From Muricomes sp. (GTDB taxonomy: Bacteria > Bacillota > Clostridia > Lachnospirales > Lachnospiraceae), in the NCBI GenBank assembly GCA_020024675.1, contig JAHHTM010000068.1:1-6701 (forward strand): a stretch of 6,701 nucleotides of DNA, read 5' to 3'. Numbering within the stretch: the stretch's first letter is position 1; each line of letters starts with the position of its first letter. A program made the translations under genes and the position numbers. Below, in pieces: positions 5,909 through 6,701 of the stretch. The notes below the pieces were generated by a model. That model made no database searches. It was not told where the DNA came from and saw only the letters and a list, made by a program, of their open reading frames with translations.

Positions 5909-6701
5909 ATGCTTTGGACCGAAGAAATGTTTGGTGTAAAAAAACCTATAATTGCAATGTTACATTTAGATGCTTTGCCAGGGGATCCAAGATATAGTAA
6001 AGAGAATGATATGGATGTTATAGTGGAACATGCAAGAATGGATTTAAAGGCATTACAGGATGGTGGAGTAGATGGAGTTCTTATAAGTAATGAATTTAGT
6101 TTCCCATATCAAAGAGAAATGGATATGGTTACACCTGCAGCAATGGCTTATGTAATCGGAAATATTAAATCGGATATTAGAGTACCATTTGGTGTAGATG
6201 CTATAAGTGATGGTATGGCGTGTATTGAACTTGCAGCAGCGGTAAAGGCACAGTTTGTAAGAGGTACTTTTAGTGGAGTGTATGTCGGAGATGGTGGATT
6301 TTACAATAATGATTTTAGTAAAATTCTTCGTCGTAAAGCGGCGCTTCCTCTTGATGATTTGAAAATGTTATATTTTATTAATCCTGAATCAGATATGAAT
6401 CTTGACACTAGAGAACTTGCGGATATAGCTAAGACAACACTGGCAAAAGCTAAACCTGATGGTATGTGTATTTCTGCAAATGCAGCAGGACAGGATGTAG
6501 ATGATGCTTTGATTAAAAGTGTAAAAGATGCAAATAGGGATGTTGTAGTACTTTGCAATACTGGTTGCAGAATTGATACAATCGAAAGAAAACTGGCAAC
6601 AGCAGATGCGGCTGTTGTAGGAACAACACTCAAAAAAGATGGAGTTCTTGAAAATAGAGTTGATGTTGAACGAGTTAAAGCATTTATGAATAAAGTATAT
6701 G
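5909..6701 (+). CDS. BtpA/SgcQ-family TIM-barrel protein, 3' end just outside window
   Basis: Open frame of 264 codons from ATG 5909-5911, 7 nt after GGGAGG (5896-5901). Members of this family are about 260-275 residues, so only a few are missing. The N-terminal AMLHLDALPGDPRY (16-29) is the family signature, followed by DGGVDGVLISNEFSFPY (51-67), VPFGVDA (92-98), and the C-terminal phosphate-binding half-barrel with LCNTGCRIDTIERKL (215-229), AVVGTTLKKDG (235-245) and VDVERVKAFM (251-260). It is a soluble (beta/alpha)8 barrel with no signal peptide. The biochemical role of the family is poorly defined: BtpA was tied to photosystem I biogenesis in cyanobacteria, and SgcQ sits in a sugar-PTS operon in E. 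coli. A sugar-phosphate or nucleoside-related enzyme is a guess. The gene is divergent from the antiporter and may head an operon to the right. The usual SGxxTG segment is replaced by SANAAGQ (189-195). Confidence 0.9.
   Translation, partial: MLWTEEMFGVKKPIIAMLHLDALPGDPRYSKENDMDVIVEHARMDLKALQDGGVDGVLISNEFSFPYQREMDMVTPAAMAYVIGNIKSDIRVPFGVDAISDGMACIELAAAVKAQFVRGTFSGVYVGDGGFYNNDFSKILRRKAALPLDDLKMLYFINPESDMNLDTRELADIAKTTLAKAKPDGMCISANAAGQDVDDALIKSVKDANRDVVVLCNTGCRIDTIERKLATADAAVVGTTLKKDGVLENRVDVERVKAFMNKVY

Noticed and set aside
6301..6633. 110-codon minus-strand ORF
   Set aside because: It is antisense to the conserved C-terminal half of the BtpA-family gene; its Ser/Ala-rich translation is a shadow.

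Overview
The window looks like the chromosome of a low-GC, strictly anaerobic Firmicute, most likely a gut Lachnospiraceae-type clostridium. The base composition is AT-rich, genes carry strong AGGAGG-type ribosome binding sites, sigma-A-like promoters are easy to see, and an oxygen-sensitive glycyl radical enzyme is present. The genus cannot be fixed from this sequence alone.

Region 1 (1-3370, minus strand) is a two-gene operon: a radical-SAM glycyl-radical-enzyme activase first, then 30 nt later its glycyl radical enzyme (GRE). The GRE runs off the left edge just before the expected RVAGYS glycyl loop. The activase would use S-adenosylmethionine and Fe-S clusters to place the radical on the GRE. 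The GRE keeps a His, a His-Ser pair, Cys-x-Glu and a downstream Asp in the pattern of the B12-independent glycerol/propanediol dehydratases, but its active-site context is GCVEIS rather than the usual GCVEP. Its substrate is unassigned. No microcompartment shell or aldehyde dehydrogenase gene is visible in the window.

Region 2 (3371-3618) is the operon's control region. It holds a TATAAT -10 with a poor -35, a small palindrome over that -35, and a perfectly abutting 14-bp tandem repeat about 100 bp upstream.

Region 3 (3619-4039) is a 421-bp relic of an IS1182-type insertion sequence. It has imperfect terminal inverted repeats, a leaderless extended -10 promoter, the N-terminal 79 codons of a transposase, a subterminal terminator hairpin and a strong 17-bp hairpin near the other end.

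Region 4 (4062-5615, minus strand) is an NhaC-family Na+/H+ antiporter. Region 5 (5616-5908) is a divergent intergenic region with one good promoter facing each way. Region 6 (5909 to the right edge, plus strand) is a BtpA/SgcQ-family TIM-barrel protein that lacks only its last few residues. The antiporter and the BtpA protein share a control region and may be co-regulated. Nothing in the sequence links them functionally to the GRE operon, from which the IS relic separates them.
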